A DNA stretch of 23,392 bases from an uncultured Bacilli bacterium (GTDB lineage Bacteria > Bacillota_I > Bacilli_A > RF39 > UBA660): contig CANQFI010000011.1 in NCBI GenBank assembly GCA_947598455.1, positions 1-23,392 on the forward strand. Direction: 5' to 3'. Position numbers and translations under genes: made by a program. The notes beneath the pieces were generated by a model. The model ran no database searches. It was given only the letters and a program-made list of their open reading frames with translations, and was not told the DNA's origin. Numbering within the stretch: position 1 is the stretch's first letter; the number at the start of each line of letters is the position of its first letter. Shown here piece by piece: positions 23,169 to 23,392 of the stretch.

Positions 23169-23269
23169 TGAAAAGATGTTTCCGAAAAGTGTAAACATCA
23201 AAAAACAAATACTGAAATTATAATATCTTGTCAAGTAAATAAACTTTTTAAAAAAAATGTAAAAAAAAG

Positions 23270-23298
23270 TTGACAACAAGAAAACGTTTTGGTATATT
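23270..23298 (+). promoter_or_regulatory. rRNA operon promoter P2
   Basis: Consensus TTGACA (23270-23275), 17-base spacer, and TATATT (23293-23298) with TG one base upstream. A-rich DNA precedes the -35, as in UP elements. The spacer contains the perfect palindrome AAAACGTTTT (23281-23290). The start would be near 23305. Confidence 0.8.
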
Positions 23299-23303
23299 AC
23301 AAA

Positions 23304-23345
23304 TGCAACACGAAAAAAAGTTGCAAGAAATGATCTTTGAAAACT
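23304..23345 (+). promoter_or_regulatory. rRNA leader hairpin and boxA-like antitermination site
   Basis: TGCAAC (23304-23309) and GTTGCA (23320-23325) form a hairpin, followed at once by TGATCTTTGAAAACT (23331-23345). This closely matches the Bacillota pre-16S leader element (TGTTCTTTGAAAACT type) that acts as boxA. The remaining bases to 23392 would be 16S leader and processing stem; the mature 16S gene is not inside the window. Confidence 0.65.
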
Positions 23346-23392
23346 AAGTAAAAAAGTCAAATTGAGTAGCTTTGTGATCAAAACTTAAAATT

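Noticed and set aside
23160..23381. Minus-strand 73-residue frame at the right end
   Set aside because: It covers the rRNA promoters and leader, and no ribosome binding site or family pattern is visible.
1..23392. CRISPR arrays, tRNA genes, tmRNA, complete insertion sequences, phage genes
   Set aside because: No regularly spaced repeats, cloverleaf sequences, tmRNA-like ends, intact transposases or phage proteins were seen on either strand.

Overview
The window is a very AT-rich bacterial chromosome segment with Bacillota-type gene order and proteins: rplJ-rplL, a str operon (rpsL-rpsG-fusA-tuf), secG-rnr-smpB, cdaA-cdaR, femX, an Ntdp-type phosphatase and an rRNA operon promoter. Strong AGGAGG-like ribosome binding sites, short hairpin-plus-T terminators and sigma-A type promoters (often with an extended TGn -10) support this. 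UGA appears to be an ordinary stop: it ends the amidase gene at 15531-15533, and tryptophan is encoded by TGG. The gene style (reduced, AT-rich, many lysine-rich membrane proteins, prepilin-like proteins with a C-x-G-Y domain) resembles uncultured Bacilli-related gut lineages such as the RF39/Mollicutes-like groups. That placement is an inference, not something the sequence proves.

Layout. 1-519 holds the end of rplJ and rplL. 520-846 is non-coding, with a long stem-loop and what looks like a broken insertion-sequence orfA. 847-1826 holds two related membrane proteins, the first with a prepilin cleavage motif, in the place where rpoB-rpoC would normally sit. 1853-6272 is the str operon, with a strong promoter, a long leader hairpin, and a probable separate promoter for tuf. 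6312-8810 encodes a very large lysine-rich membrane protein with an extracellular class A beta-lactamase-like domain, convergent with a FemABX aminoacyltransferase (8819-10078, minus). 10177-11047 holds a HdeD-like membrane protein and secG.

11147-16639 appears to be one operon: rnr, smpB, an exported amidase-signature enzyme and a DUF3048 (YerB-like) protein. 16707-18912 is the c-di-AMP cyclase cdaA with its regulator cdaR; glmM is absent from its usual next position. Then come a minus-strand DUF378 protein, a LolA-like/DUF4367 lipoprotein, a lysine-tailed membrane protein, a CtpA-type S41 protease with a complete Ser-Lys-Gln triad, and an Ntdp/DUF402 phosphatase. The window ends in tandem promoters plus a boxA leader, so a 16S rRNA gene probably starts just beyond base 23392.

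How the genes fit together. About half of the window is translation machinery and mRNA quality control (ribosomal proteins, elongation factors, RNase R, SmpB, rRNA promoter). The other half is envelope biology (SecG, FemX, beta-lactamase-like protein, c-di-AMP synthesis, exported amidase, CtpA, lipoprotein). The most unusual points are the prepilin-like gene pair inside the rplL-rpsL interval, the Pro-to-Ile change in the streptomycin loop of S12, the exported amidase downstream of smpB, and the recurring lysine-rich cytoplasmic tails on otherwise unrelated single-pass membrane proteins.
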